NCBI GenBank assembly: GCA_963700925.1
Contig: OY969553.1
Span: 2,480,001 to 2,544,000, forward strand
Reading direction: 5' to 3'
Length of the DNA stretch: 64,000 nucleotides
Origin: CAWJMD01 sp963700925
Lineage (GTDB): Bacteria; Actinomycetota; Actinomycetes; Actinomycetales; CAWJMD01
Shown piece after piece: positions 1 through 9,700 of the stretch. The position numbers and the translations under genes were made by a program. The notes beneath the pieces were generated by a model. The model made no database searches, was not told the origin of the DNA, and saw only the letters and a list, made by a program, of their open reading frames with translations. Numbering within the stretch: the first letter of the stretch is position 1; every line of letters begins with the position of its first letter.

Positions 1-2040
1 GGTACCGCCCACCTTGTCGTCCGGGGTGACGGAGTGGACGGCGAAGGCGTTCTGAGTCAGCAGCGACACCTGGACGAGGTTGAGCGGCTGGGTGTTCTCC
101 GTGGGCGTCTCGTCGCCGATGGTCCAGCTCGCGACATGCAGCCGCACCAGGCGTGCGTAGAGCGGACGAATGTCAGGCGTGAATCCCGGAACTGCCTGTG
201 CCGGAATCCCTTCGAACAACGGCGCCCACGCCGTGCCCTCGGCCACAGCGGCCAGGGCGTGCAGCGCGACGACGGCAGACGCGACTGCCCGCGCGGCCTT
301 GACCCCCGCGCCGCCCTGATCGGCGTCGGCGCGGACGGCGTCGAGAACGTGCTCTCCGACGCCGGCAGGTGGAGGCGGGCTCGGAGCAGCGCCCACGTGC
401 CAGTCGTACGCCCAGAGCCGCGTCCGCCAGTAGAGCGAGCCCGGCGTCAGTGACCGCAGCGCAGGCACCGACAGCCACCGGTCGTCAACGGTCGCCCTGG
501 AGGCCCTGAGCATGGCCAGCGACGCGTGTGCCGCGGCGCGCGCGGCCCCGAGGACCCCGCCTGGGTCCTGAGGAGTGGTCGCCGTCAGGTCACGGGTGAT
601 CTCGAGGCAGATGTCGACCACGTCGACGGCGGCCGACACTCCCCATGGCCAGTGCGACGGCAGCTCGTCGTCGACGCCGGGGAGGTCCTTGGGCAGGTAG
701 GGCAGACGGCCGTTGGTGTGCAGGCTCTCGTGCTGAGCGTCGAAGGCGGCCTGGCGAATCCGTTCGTACGACCAGCCTTCGGGAGTGTTGACACGAGTCG
801 CCAGGTCGCGCGCGGCCCGCCGGATGCGCAGCCTGCCGTAGTGCGCGAAGAGCGTCTCCGAGAGGCCGGTCAGGCCTTCGGGCCCGCTGGTGCGCATCAC
901 GTCGGCGCGGGTACTGCCCCGCGACCCGGCGCGGCGGTTGTGGTCATCGATCTGGTCGACGAACGTCTTGCTCCCCTGGTTCGTCAGCGCCCCCAGGAGC
1001 CCGCTGAGGGTTCCTGTGACCGTCGGCGCCTCTGCCCGGTCCGCAGGGGTGTCGTCGAGTCGGGCCGGTGCGTGGGGAAAGACGAGCAGCATCACGCGCT
1101 GCACTGGACCCGACGACGGCATCCGGTGGATCGCCGAGAGGGCTGCCTTGGTCGGCGTGTTGGCAAGTACGCCTCCGTCGACGCACCAGCGCGAGCGGTC
1201 CGTTGCGGGGGCTACGCCGTTGCTCGACTCGCGCCAGTCGGCGTGCGCGCCCATGTCGAGCCGCGTGTTGGGGTCGCCGGGATCCGCTGGGTTCGTTGGC
1301 TCCAGCCGGGTCCCGGTGGCCGGGACGTGCACCGGCTCGAATGCCACCGGGAAGCTCGCCGTGCACCGAGCCGCGAGCGCTAGGCGGCGCGCGAGCAGCT
1401 GTCGTGCTGCTGGGTCCCCGTCCACGCCAAAGTCGTCGGGTGCGCCCGCCACCGCTGCGACGGGATCGTCGCGGCGGAACGTGAATCGGCCCTCGTGCAC
1501 CACCTGCGGCAGTCGCTGACCGAACGAGTCCACCGTGATCTTGGGTGCGCCCCGCAAGAGGGTCGTCGTGATGGTGAGGTCGATCGGCCGGTCCCCCGGC
1601 TCGGTCGGCTGCCAGCCGTCCATCAGTGTCGACATGGCCTGCTCGAGGGCAGGCAGGAAGTAGTCGTCGCCCTTCAGCAGTGAGGACGGGGCACCCTGGA
1701 ACGGGCGCTGCAGCAGGCTCTCCATCCGCCCCTGTTCGGCCCACAGGTCGCGCAGCATGCTGACCTCGGCGCGCTTGTTCACCTGCGAGAGCGCCAGTGC
1801 CGCTCCGTTGATGCCGCCGGCGGACGTGCCGGTGATGACGTCGGCTCTGGCTGTGACGTTCAGCAGCGCGGCCAGTCGCGTCCACTCGTCGTCGGATGCT
1901 CCTGCCGTGCCGGCGCGGGTCACGGCGTCGATCTCGTTGACCGCGCCTCCCATCCAGACGGCCAGGCTGACGCCGCCGTTGAGCACGACGGCGAACCTGA
2001 TCTCCTCGTGTCGCAGACCGGGTGGGGACCCCTTGGACAT
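1..2040 (-). CDS. Patatin-like phospholipase (DUF3376-type), 3' end outside window
   Basis: The reading frame stays open from an ATG at 2040 to the left edge of the window, giving the first 680 residues of a longer protein. It is a patatin-like serine lipid acyl hydrolase. The oxyanion-type segment NGGVSLAVWMGG lies at residues 21-32, the nucleophile motif GTSAGG at 71-76 (Ser73), and the catalytic Asp motif VDGGVLANTP follows with Asp at 288. This Ser-Asp dyad arrangement is the family signature, and the large C-terminal extension matches the actinobacterial patatins that carry DUF3376. No signal peptide is visible, so it is probably cytoplasmic or membrane associated. It is transcribed away from the neighbouring tRNA-Ser. 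The lipid substrate cannot be read from sequence. The C-terminus is not in the window. Confidence 0.85.
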   Translation of the reverse strand, partial: MSKGSPPGLRHEEIRFAVVLNGGVSLAVWMGGAVNEIDAVTRAGTAGASDDEWTRLAALLNVTARADVITGTSAGGINGAALALSQVNKRAEVSMLRDLWAEQGRMESLLQRPFQGAPSSLLKGDDYFLPALEQAMSTLMDGWQPTEPGDRPIDLTITTTLLRGAPKITVDSFGQRLPQVVHEGRFTFRRDDPVAAVAGAPDDFGVDGDPAARQLLARRLALAARCTASFPVAFEPVHVPATGTRLEPTNPADPGDPNTRLDMGAHADWRESSNGVAPATDRSRWCVDGGVLANTPTKAALSAIHRMPSSGPVQRVMLLVFPHAPARLDDTPADRAEAPTVTGTLSGLLGALTNQGSKTFVDQIDDHNRRAGSRGSTRADVMRTSGPEGLTGLSETLFAHYGRLRIRRAARDLATRVNTPEGWSYERIRQAAFDAQHESLHTNGRLPYLPKDLPGVDDELPSHWPWGVSAAVDVVDICLEITRDLTATTPQDPGGVLGAARAAAHASLAMLRASRATVDDRWLSVPALRSLTPGSLYWRTRLWAYDWHVGAAPSPPPPAGVGEHVLDAVRADADQGGAGVKAARAVASAVVALHALAAVAEGTAWAPLFEGIPAQAVPGFTPDIRPLYARLVRLHVASWTIGDETPTENTQPLNLVQVSLLTQNAFAVHSVTPDDKVGGT

Positions 2041-2196
2041 GGCAGCACCTCTCGCTCGTCCATCGAGCAGGCCCCGGGTGCCCGCTCGGTTACGTCGGGG
2101 CGATTCTCGTCCGGCGTGTCCCGCGGACGGTGGCGACGCGCTCAGGGCGGCGAAGCCAGTTTGGGCGCCGCGCGCGCCACGTCTACTCTGGTCCGC

Positions 2197-2286
2197 GGTG
2201 GCGTGTCCGAGCGGCCTAAGGAGCACGCCTCGAAAGCGTGTGTGGGTGCAAGCCCACCGTGGGTTCAAATCCCACCGCCACCGCCA
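2197..2286 (+). tRNA. tRNA-Ser (anticodon CGA)
   Basis: The acceptor arm GGTGGCG (2197-2203) pairs with CGCCACC (2276-2282). The anticodon stem CACGC/GCGTG encloses loop CTCGAAA with anticodon CGA at 2231-2233. A long class II variable arm and a T-arm GTGGG-TTCAAAT-CCCAC follow. The discriminator is G2283, and CCA (2284-2286) is encoded. The long variable arm plus CGA identifies serine. Confidence 0.97.
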
Positions 2287-2303
2287 GTCTGAGCACGATG
2301 TCG

Positions 2304-2331
2304 GCCCCTCCCCGCTGTGCGGGTGAGGGGC
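2304..2331 (+). terminator. Hairpin after tRNA-Ser, probable terminator
   Basis: GCCCCTC (2304-2310) and CCCGC pair with GCGGG and GAGGGGC (ending 2331), giving a 12-bp stem with a TGT loop and one bulged T. It starts 18 nt after the tRNA CCA. No T-run follows, which is common in GC-rich actinobacteria. Confidence 0.65.
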
Positions 2332-2673
2332 TGACTCGCGCTTAGTCTCAGTTCTCGTCGCAGCTCGGCCCCGACGACTGCTTGGCTGGACTGAGACAGC
2401 ACCGTCATGGGGTGGCGCGGAGAGCGAGCAATCGACGTCGGTGGGGGTGAGGTCGTCGCAGGGCGCCTCCACGCCCGCACCGAAGCTCTCGCCATAGCCC
2501 GCGAAGACTTTGGTGTCAGGAAGACACCGAACTCTTCGCGCGTCGCAGTCCCGAGTCCGTCATCCGCCCAGCTCCGCAGCGGGGTGCGGCAGTGTCACCC
2601 GCCTGCGCCGTCAAGAACCTGACCTCGGGAACCGATATCGGAGGGAAAGTGCTGCCTGAGGCGAAGGAACATC
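2332..2673. other. Non-coding stretch before the GGDEF-EAL gene
   Basis: About 340 bases between the tRNA hairpin and the next start. I see no convincing gene on either strand. The promoter of the downstream GGDEF-EAL operon should lie here, but no clear -35/-10 pair stands out. Confidence 0.4.
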
Positions 2674-5145
2674 ATGGAGGGCGCGACGCTGGACCTACCG
2701 CAGCATGATCGCGGTTCTTCGATGCTGCACATGCCCGCGCGACGCGGCAGCCGGATACGCCTGCTGGCGGCGCTTCTTGCCTGCCTGCTCCCCGCAATGA
2801 CTCTCTTGTACCTGACCTTCCAGACGCAGGGGGAGGAGCTGGGGGTGGCACGCCGGGAGATCGGCGGCTTGGCGCAGATGCATGTTCTCCACGAGATCAT
2901 GCATGGGACAGCGACTTTGGAGTCGTTCACAGCGCGATCCGCGAGCGGTTCGGAGTCGCAGGCGGGGTGGCAGGCGGCCAGGACCGGTTTGGACGAGGAC
3001 GTCAAGGCCCTCAGCGGGCTAGAGGTCAGCGCGAGTGGTCAGGCCGAGGTCATGGCGCGTGTCGCGTCCGTCCAAGAGGTGTGGGCCGGCGTGATGCCAC
3101 AGCTTCCGAGTCCGCCGGTCGACTGGGGCACCCAGATGCGTTGGGTCGTTCGGGACCTGATCCGAGCCGTAGCCGACGACGCGCAACTGACCCAGGACCC
3201 GCACTCACAGGGGTACCACCTCGCGGTGGCCGTGACAGTGCTGCTGCCCGACAACGCCGTTCGAACCAGCGAACTGTCCGCACACGGCGTGGGAGTCCTG
3301 TCCAACGAGGAGTCCACGGCGGCGTCCCGCACTCGAATGATCGCCCTGACGGCTCTGTTGCAGGACAACACCCGGTCGGTCCAGGATGCGTTCCGCCAGT
3401 CCATGTCGAGCTCCACGGCGACGTCCCAGTCTCAGGTCGCGCCGCTCTTGTTGGAGTTCAGCTCCACCAGTCAACGGCACATCGACAACGGCGAGCGTCT
3501 CGGACGCGACGCCGTGTTCAAGCCCACCGTCGAAGACGTTCTCGCGACAGGGGAGGCCGCGCTAGCCGCAGACGAGGCGCTGTGGCACGCCAGTCTGGGA
3601 GAGCTCACCGCCCTGCTTGAAGTGCGGATGCAGGGCCTCCGATCGGCGCAGATGCTGGCCCTCGGACTGGTCTCCGTGGCCGTGCTGGTCATTCTCATCG
3701 TGGTCGTGACGGCCGCGCGAGACTTGCGGCGGCGCCGGCACGCGGAGGACCGGCTTGAGCACCAGGCCTGGCACGACTCCCTCACCGGCCTGCCGAACCG
3801 GTTGTGGCTCATGGAGGCGGTGGACACGGCACTGAGCCACTCGGGTCGCGAGGGCGGTCACGTGGCCCTGCTGTTCGTGGATCTCGATGACTTCAAGGTG
3901 GTCAACGACAGCTCGGGTCACTCATTCGGAGACCGCGTGCTTCTGGAGGTGGTCGCCCGGCTCCGGGCCTGCATCGGGGAAGCAGGGCTGGTGGCCAGGC
4001 TCGGCGGCGACGAGTTCGCGGTTCTCCTTGAGACCGGTGACGACACCGTGCAGGGCGCGATGTGGGCGCATCGCGTCATCGACGCGCTGTCGCCGGCCGT
4101 CGTGATGGGTACTCGCGAGGTGTACGCCCGCGCCAGCATCGGGGTCGCGTTGGCACACGGTGGGAGCTCGACGGCGGAGGAGCTGCTCCGCAACGCCGAT
4201 CTGGCGATGTATCGCGCCAAGGCGTTGGGCAAGGGGGGTGTGGCCACGTTCGACGATCAGATGCACTCCGACGCCGTCCACCAGCTCGAGCTGGGCGCCG
4301 ACCTCGAGCATGCCCTGACCCGCGGCGAGCTCGTCGTCCACTTCCAGCCGCTCGTCTCTCTGAGGGACGGCTCAATCCAGGGCAACGAGGCGCTGGTCCG
4401 ATGGCAGCATCCGACCCGTGGGCTGGTGCCACCCCTCGAGTTCGTTCCCCACGCTGAAGTGTCGGGGCTGATCGTGCCGATCGGCAGATGGGTGCTGGAG
4501 GAAGCCTGCCGCCAGACCCGTGAGTGGCAGGTGGCCGACCATCGCCACCGCAACTTGCACATCAGCGTCAACGTGGCGCCCCGTCAGCTGCTGGACCCGG
4601 CCTTTGTCGGCGACGTCCGGCGCATCCTCAAGACGACGGGGCTGCCCGCGGAGTCCCTCGTCCTGGAGATCACCGAGAGCGCCTTGATCGGCGAGGAGGA
4701 GGCAAGTGGCGACCGGCTGCGCGAGCTCAGTGCCGTCGGCCTGCGCCTCGCAGTCGACGACTTCGGGACGGGGTTCTCGGCGCTGTCCTACCTCGACCGC
4801 TTCCCCATCGATGTCCTCAAGGTCGACCGGTCCTTCATCACCACCCTGAACGAGTCCCGGCTGCCGGCAGCGGTCTTCGAACTGGCACAGACCCTCGGCC
4901 TGTCGACGGTCGCCGAGGGAGTCGAGACACCACTGCAGCTCAAGGCCCTCAGACAGCTCGGATGCCACGTCGGCCAGGGGTGGCTGTTCTCTGCGGCAGT
5001 TCCGCCGCACGAGATGAGCATCTTGCTCTCTCTGCCCAGGCCGCCGTGGGTGGGACCTGAGGTTCCGTACGGCGCCGGGAGCGTCGTGCGTCCTCGCAGT
5101 GCCGCGCCGGAGTTCGCGGCTACGCCGGCCGAGGAACTGAGATGA
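2674..5145 (+). CDS. Membrane GGDEF-EAL cyclic di-GMP enzyme
   Basis: An 823-residue cyclic-di-GMP turnover protein. The N-terminal membrane helix spans about residues 28-48, then an extracytoplasmic helical sensor region of roughly 275 residues, a second helix at about 327-348, a GGDEF domain (GGDEF intact at 444-448) and an EAL domain. The EAL domain keeps EAL at 572-574, the metal-binding DDFGTG motif from 695 and a late EGVE motif, so both active sites look catalytically competent. The RxxD product-inhibition site expected nine residues before GGDEF is absent (GEAG there), so the cyclase would lack that feedback. The ATG at 2674 has AAGGA upstream; an in-frame ATG at 2722 is an alternative. 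The last bases overlap the next start (ATGA), coupling it to the DUF305 lipoprotein. The signal sensed is unknown. Confidence 0.9.
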   Translation: MEGATLDLPQHDRGSSMLHMPARRGSRIRLLAALLACLLPAMTLLYLTFQTQGEELGVARREIGGLAQMHVLHEIMHGTATLESFTARSASGSESQAGWQAARTGLDEDVKALSGLEVSASGQAEVMARVASVQEVWAGVMPQLPSPPVDWGTQMRWVVRDLIRAVADDAQLTQDPHSQGYHLAVAVTVLLPDNAVRTSELSAHGVGVLSNEESTAASRTRMIALTALLQDNTRSVQDAFRQSMSSSTATSQSQVAPLLLEFSSTSQRHIDNGERLGRDAVFKPTVEDVLATGEAALAADEALWHASLGELTALLEVRMQGLRSAQMLALGLVSVAVLVILIVVVTAARDLRRRRHAEDRLEHQAWHDSLTGLPNRLWLMEAVDTALSHSGREGGHVALLFVDLDDFKVVNDSSGHSFGDRVLLEVVARLRACIGEAGLVARLGGDEFAVLLETGDDTVQGAMWAHRVIDALSPAVVMGTREVYARASIGVALAHGGSSTAEELLRNADLAMYRAKALGKGGVATFDDQMHSDAVHQLELGADLEHALTRGELVVHFQPLVSLRDGSIQGNEALVRWQHPTRGLVPPLEFVPHAEVSGLIVPIGRWVLEEACRQTREWQVADHRHRNLHISVNVAPRQLLDPAFVGDVRRILKTTGLPAESLVLEITESALIGEEEASGDRLRELSAVGLRLAVDDFGTGFSALSYLDRFPIDVLKVDRSFITTLNESRLPAAVFELAQTLGLSTVAEGVETPLQLKALRQLGCHVGQGWLFSAAVPPHEMSILLSLPRPPWVGPEVPYGAGSVVRPRSAAPEFAATPAEELR

Positions 5146-5846
5146 GACCGCCGGCTCTTTGCGCTTCCGTCGTCGTCGCCGCCCTGGCTGTTCTCGCCTT
5201 GGGCGGCTGCGTCGCTCCCCATCCAACCCAGCTGACGCACGAGCAACTCGGCCACCCAGCCTCCTGCTCGACCGACGCCGAACCCGCCGCATCGTGCGCC
5301 CTGCAGCCCGATCAGGACAACTCCCCGCGAACTCCGGCTGAAGAGGCCGAGCTCAGCTTTCTGATGGGAATCGTGCCGCATCAGACTCAGGCGGTCGAGA
5401 TGGCACAGCTGTGCGAGCAGCGGGCTGAGGATGTCGGCGTCCTGGCGCTCTGCGCGAGCTTCGTTGAAGGGCAAGGTCTCCTGCTGCATGACATGCAGTC
5501 CGGGGCGCTGGCCTGGTACGGACAACAACCCTCCGAGGTTGTCTCCGCTCTCGACGCCCGCCAAGCCGAAAAGGTAACGACGGGCATCCTCACCGACGAG
5601 GACATGAACAATCTCAACAGCCTTCGGGGACGTGCTTTCGAGATGTCCTTCACGGCGGAAATGATCGAGCACCACGAGGGTGCGATCACCTCGGCGCTGC
5701 TCATCGAGGGCATTGCGCCACACACACAGGTGCAGCAGTGGGCGCGGGCCATTGTTGCGTCCCAGCAACGGGACCTCGAGTCCATGGAGCAGTGGCAAAA
5801 AGACTGGGCCACAGATACGGAGAGTTACCCCGCGGCTCACGGGTGA
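5142..5846 (+). CDS. DUF305 family lipoprotein
   Basis: A 234-residue exported protein. A hydrophobic signal segment ends in a lipobox-like ALGGC with Cys23 as the likely lipidation site. The mature part is a DUF305 (ferritin-like, CopM-type) four-helix domain, with the paired motifs MGIVPHQTQAVEMA and EMIEHHEGAI seen in that family. His, Met and Cys residues in these helices suggest metal (for example copper) handling, but that is inference from the family. The start overlaps the stop of the GGDEF-EAL gene, so the two are translated from one message. DUF305 proteins are often found alone, so the link to a c-di-GMP enzyme is unusual. Confidence 0.82.
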   Translation: MRPPALCASVVVAALAVLALGGCVAPHPTQLTHEQLGHPASCSTDAEPAASCALQPDQDNSPRTPAEEAELSFLMGIVPHQTQAVEMAQLCEQRAEDVGVLALCASFVEGQGLLLHDMQSGALAWYGQQPSEVVSALDARQAEKVTTGILTDEDMNNLNSLRGRAFEMSFTAEMIEHHEGAITSALLIEGIAPHTQVQQWARAIVASQQRDLESMEQWQKDWATDTESYPAAHG

Positions 5847-6080
5847 CGTGGCCCCCTCGTCCCACAGTGTCGTGATCTGGTCACCTCCGCGCCGCCCTCC
5901 GTTGGCCTGGGCGTGGGATCTTCCTCGACCCGGTGTCACTGCTCTGCAGGGCAGATCGCACGGGTTACACGGAAGTCCGGCCGACACACCTGTCCAGGTC
6001 ACATCGAGCGCACTGCGCTGTGCGTAGCGTTGTGCTCACGGCCTGAGCGGGGTCGCCCACCACTACAGGGAGTAGCAACC

Positions 6081-6344
6081 ATGACTAGCGCAAGCATCGC
6101 CCTGATCCATGCTCAAGCCGACGCGGGTATCAACTTCGACGGCATCGAGACGATCCTGTGGAAGGTCTTCGGCGCCGTCGTGATCGGGGTCGCCTGCCTC
6201 GTTGCCCTCAATGCGAAGAAGATGAAGATCGGCGACGCCGGCTCGACGTTCCTCGTCGTCGTCATCGCCATCGTCATCGGCAGCGCTGGTGTGATGGCGG
6301 TTTCCGGCGTCGGTGAGGACATCGTGAACACGATCTTCTCGTGA
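6081..6344 (+). CDS. Small two-helix membrane protein, first gene of the T4SS-like module
   Basis: An 87-residue protein with two hydrophobic helices (about residues 25-45 and 53-74) around a short basic loop with KKMK. Its small size, two helices and position just before a PrgI-like gene and a VirB4-like ATPase gene match VirB2/TrbC-type pilin or other small inner-membrane subunits of Gram-positive conjugation systems; the sequence alone does not decide. The ATG at 6081 follows an AGGGAG ribosome site. The stop overlaps the next start (GTGA). It opens the operon of 6081-14395. Confidence 0.6.
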   Translation: MTSASIALIHAQADAGINFDGIETILWKVFGAVVIGVACLVALNAKKMKIGDAGSTFLVVVIAIVIGSAGVMAVSGVGEDIVNTIFS

Positions 6345-6706
6345 GACTGCACACCGACGACGACATCTACAGGTACCAAGGCCGGTGGTTTGAAGCGCGC
6401 GGATGGGTTCTCCCCTTCCACGCCCGGTACGTCGCCTGGGGCCTGTGGCTGGCCGTGGAGGTCGTCGCGGTCGGTGTGCTGAGCATGCTCGGCGTCAGCT
6501 TGTTCGAGGCCCTGCTGTACGGGTCTGCCGCCGCCATCGGGGTCGCGGTCGCCCTGGCCGACCGGCTCACCCCGGAGACCCCGCCCCGCGGCTGGCTCGG
6601 CGTCGGCCTGGCCGAGTTCCGCGCCTGGCGTCTGTCCCACCACCGCAGACCTCGTCCGACGAGCGTGCGGACGGCCGACATCCACCGGAAGGTACGCACC
6701 CGATGA
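6341..6706 (+). CDS. PrgI-like membrane protein of the T4SS-like module
   Basis: A 121-residue protein with two adjacent hydrophobic stretches (about residues 28-70) between a soluble N-terminus and a basic C-terminus. PrgI/VirB3-type proteins are short, have paired membrane helices and are encoded immediately before the VirB4 ATPase, which they anchor to the membrane; this gene has that architecture and position. It starts with GTG inside the previous stop and ends inside the next ATG (ATGA), so translation is coupled on both sides. Assignment rests on size, topology and context rather than on a specific motif. Confidence 0.6.
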   Translation: MRLHTDDDIYRYQGRWFEARGWVLPFHARYVAWGLWLAVEVVAVGVLSMLGVSLFEALLYGSAAAIGVAVALADRLTPETPPRGWLGVGLAEFRAWRLSHHRRPRPTSVRTADIHRKVRTR

Positions 6707-9700
6707 GCGCCAAGCTGGCCGTCCGCGACATCGCGGGCCATCTCACTCTCACCGGCAGCACCATCACTGCCTGGTACCTCGTTCCTCCGGTGGCGTGGGC
6801 GTGGAAGGGCGACGCGCACTGCGAGGACGTACTCACCAATGCCTCTCAAGCCTGGGCGGGAGTCACCGGCCGGGATACCCACACCCGCGTCACGTCGCGG
6901 CCGTACCCGGCAGGGCGCTGGGCCAAGGCGCTCTCCGACAACACCCCGAATCCGGCTGACCTCAAAGCGTTCTCGGAGTACTTGCGCAATACCCAGAAGC
7001 ACCTGCACCGATCCACCCTGGCCGACACCGAGGTCTACGTCGGCGTCGAGATCACCGAACGCGGCGTCGGAGACCGGTTCGCCTCGATGCTGGGCCGCAA
7101 TGGGGGAAACCGGCGGCGGATCACGGAGATCCTGACCGAGATCGAGGAGGCCGTCGGCCACGCCGGGTTCAACGCGCGGCCCGTCGACCAGGACGAGCTC
7201 GAGTGGCTGATGCACCGCAGCGTCGGCCTCGGCCTGCCCGAGCCGGTGGACCTGGCTCCCAGCAACAGCCCGCTCGGCGAGGACGACATCGCCACGTTCT
7301 ACGACTCCGTCGACGTCGACCCCCGTCCCGGCAGGCGCAGCATCGCCATCACCGGCCACCCGCACCGCAACGGTGTCGAGGTCACCCGGTACGTGACCGT
7401 GCTGTCGATGGGACGCATGGAGTCCCTGGACATCCCCGGCGCGCACGACCCCTGGGTGGCCTATGCCGAGCGACTGCCGTTCGGGGTCGAGTTCTCCATC
7501 CGCGCACAGCATCTCGACGGCGAGGCAGCCGCTGGGGCCGTGCGCTCGCGGCTTGACCTGATCAAGGACCAGGACGAGCAGGTGGAGAGGAACAACCTCG
7601 ACCGACCGCCGGTGCTCGACCGGGTGCGTGGACGCGCGCGCGCCATGCGTGACGAGATGGAGGAAGGCACCGAGCTCCAGGGCGCGCGCGTGCCCTGCTG
7701 GGTGCGCATGGCCGTCTCGGGCAGCACCGAGAAGGAGGTCGAAGAGCGCGCGCGTGCACTGGTCAAGCACTACCGAGGGCTGCACCAGACGAACGTCGAG
7801 CGCCCGCGCGGCCAGCACGGCCTGTACCGCGAGTTCATCCCGGGCGAGGCCCTGGCCACCACCAGCCACCGTCGCGTCATGCCCGTGCGGTACTTCGCTG
7901 CCGGGCTGCCGCAGATGGCTGCCACCGTCGGTGACCGGCAGGGCCACTACCTCGGCTACACCGCCGGCACAGCCCGCCGCGGCGTCACCTGGGACCCGCA
8001 CTTTGCGATGGAAGTCCGTGAGACCAGCGGGTTCTCGCCCGTTGTCGGCGGGCTCGGCTCCGGCAAGAGCGTGTTCATGGCAGCGCAGGCGCACGTGTTC
8101 AACCTGCGCGGCATCTCCACCACCGTCCTCGACCCTGCCGGGCCCATGTCACGCATCCCGGGTGCGCGCGTCATCAACCTGATGGACTCCTCCCCGGGCA
8201 CGCTGTCGCCGTACTTCGTCGTGCCCGACCCGCGGCGTGAGACCTACCGCGACGACCCCGAGGTCCGCCGCCTGACCCACGACATCGACCGGGGCGCCAA
8301 GGCCGAAGAGCTGTTCGAGCGCGCCGTGGTCGGCGCCCGCAAGACCCGCCAGCAGATGGCGATGGACCTGTGCCGCCTGCTGCTGCCGATGGAGGTTCGC
8401 GGCGGCGGCGATGCCGTCGGGCGCGCGACCCGCGTCGCAGTGGGCCAGGCGGTCCGCTCGGTCGAGGCGGTCCACACGGCGAGCCTGGGCTCAGTGCTGG
8501 ACCACCTCCGACGAGGGGACGAGCACGCCAAGGAGATCGCCGCCATCCTCACCGACATGAGCGAGTGGCCCCAGTGCCGCTTGTTCTTCGGGTCGGGCTA
8601 CCTCAACGGCGAGAAGCCGCCCAGCGACGGTCTCGTCGTCATCACGATGCCCGGGCTGTCGTGGCCCATCGAGGGCACGCCAGAGTCGACCTGGGGTGAG
8701 GCCGAGCGGATCGCGCTGCCTCTGCTCACCGGCGCCGCGCACTACGCCGCCCGCCGCGTCTACGACCTGCCGATGGGAGAGCGCAAGGCGATGGTCCTCG
8801 ACGAGGCACTCGCCCTGGACACACCTCTGCCGACCCCGACCGGGTGGACAACGATGCGCGAGGTAGCGGTCGGCGACCGGTTGATCGGAAGTGGAGGTTC
8901 GCCGGTGCTGGTCGAGGGCATCACTGAGATCATGGACGACCGAGAGTGCTACCGCCTCACCTTCGATGACGGCGACACGGTCATCGCCAGCGCCAACCAC
9001 CAGTGGCTGACGCGGATCACGGGCAACGGCAGCGGCCCGCGGGTGCGGACCACCGAGACCATGGCCAATTGGTCACGGTCCCGCGCCAACGCGAACGCGG
9101 CCATCAGGTTCCGCGTGCCCGTAACGGAACCCATGGTCGCCGAACCGATCCCGCACATCGTGGACCCCTACCTGATGGGACTCTGGCTCGGCGACGGGTC
9201 CAAGAGGCAGACGTACATCACCGCACTGACGGCAGACGCAGAGTTCTACATTGGCGAGCTGCAGCGACTTGGCGAACCGGCGGACCTGCGCGCCAAGCGA
9301 CCCGGCATGAGCGCAGTTGGGCTCGGCCGAGACAACTACAGCGAGGGCCACCCGCACTTCGCCCTGAGAATGCGGGCACTCGGGGTCTACACCGACAAGC
9401 ACATCCCCGGGTCCTACCTCCGCGGCTCAATCGAGCAGCGGCTGGCCCTCGTCCAAGGGCTCATGGACACGGACGGCCACGTCAACGCCGATGGCTATTG
9501 CACGTTCAGCAACACCAACCTTCGCATCGTAGAGGGACTAGAGGAGATCCTGCGCAGCCTTGGCATAACGCCCCGCCGAGTCTGGCGCAGCGACTCACGG
9601 TTCCGTGGCGGTGGTTGCTACAAGGTGCACTTCATGCCGCACCTGCACAACCCATTCCGGTTGCCCCGCAAGGCGAACCGAATCCGTGTCCAATCGCGGA

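Noticed and set aside
6367..8094. A 575-residue open frame on the minus strand
   Set aside because: Antisense to the VirB4-like gene, which has clear motifs and overlapping neighbours; no family features in the minus frame.
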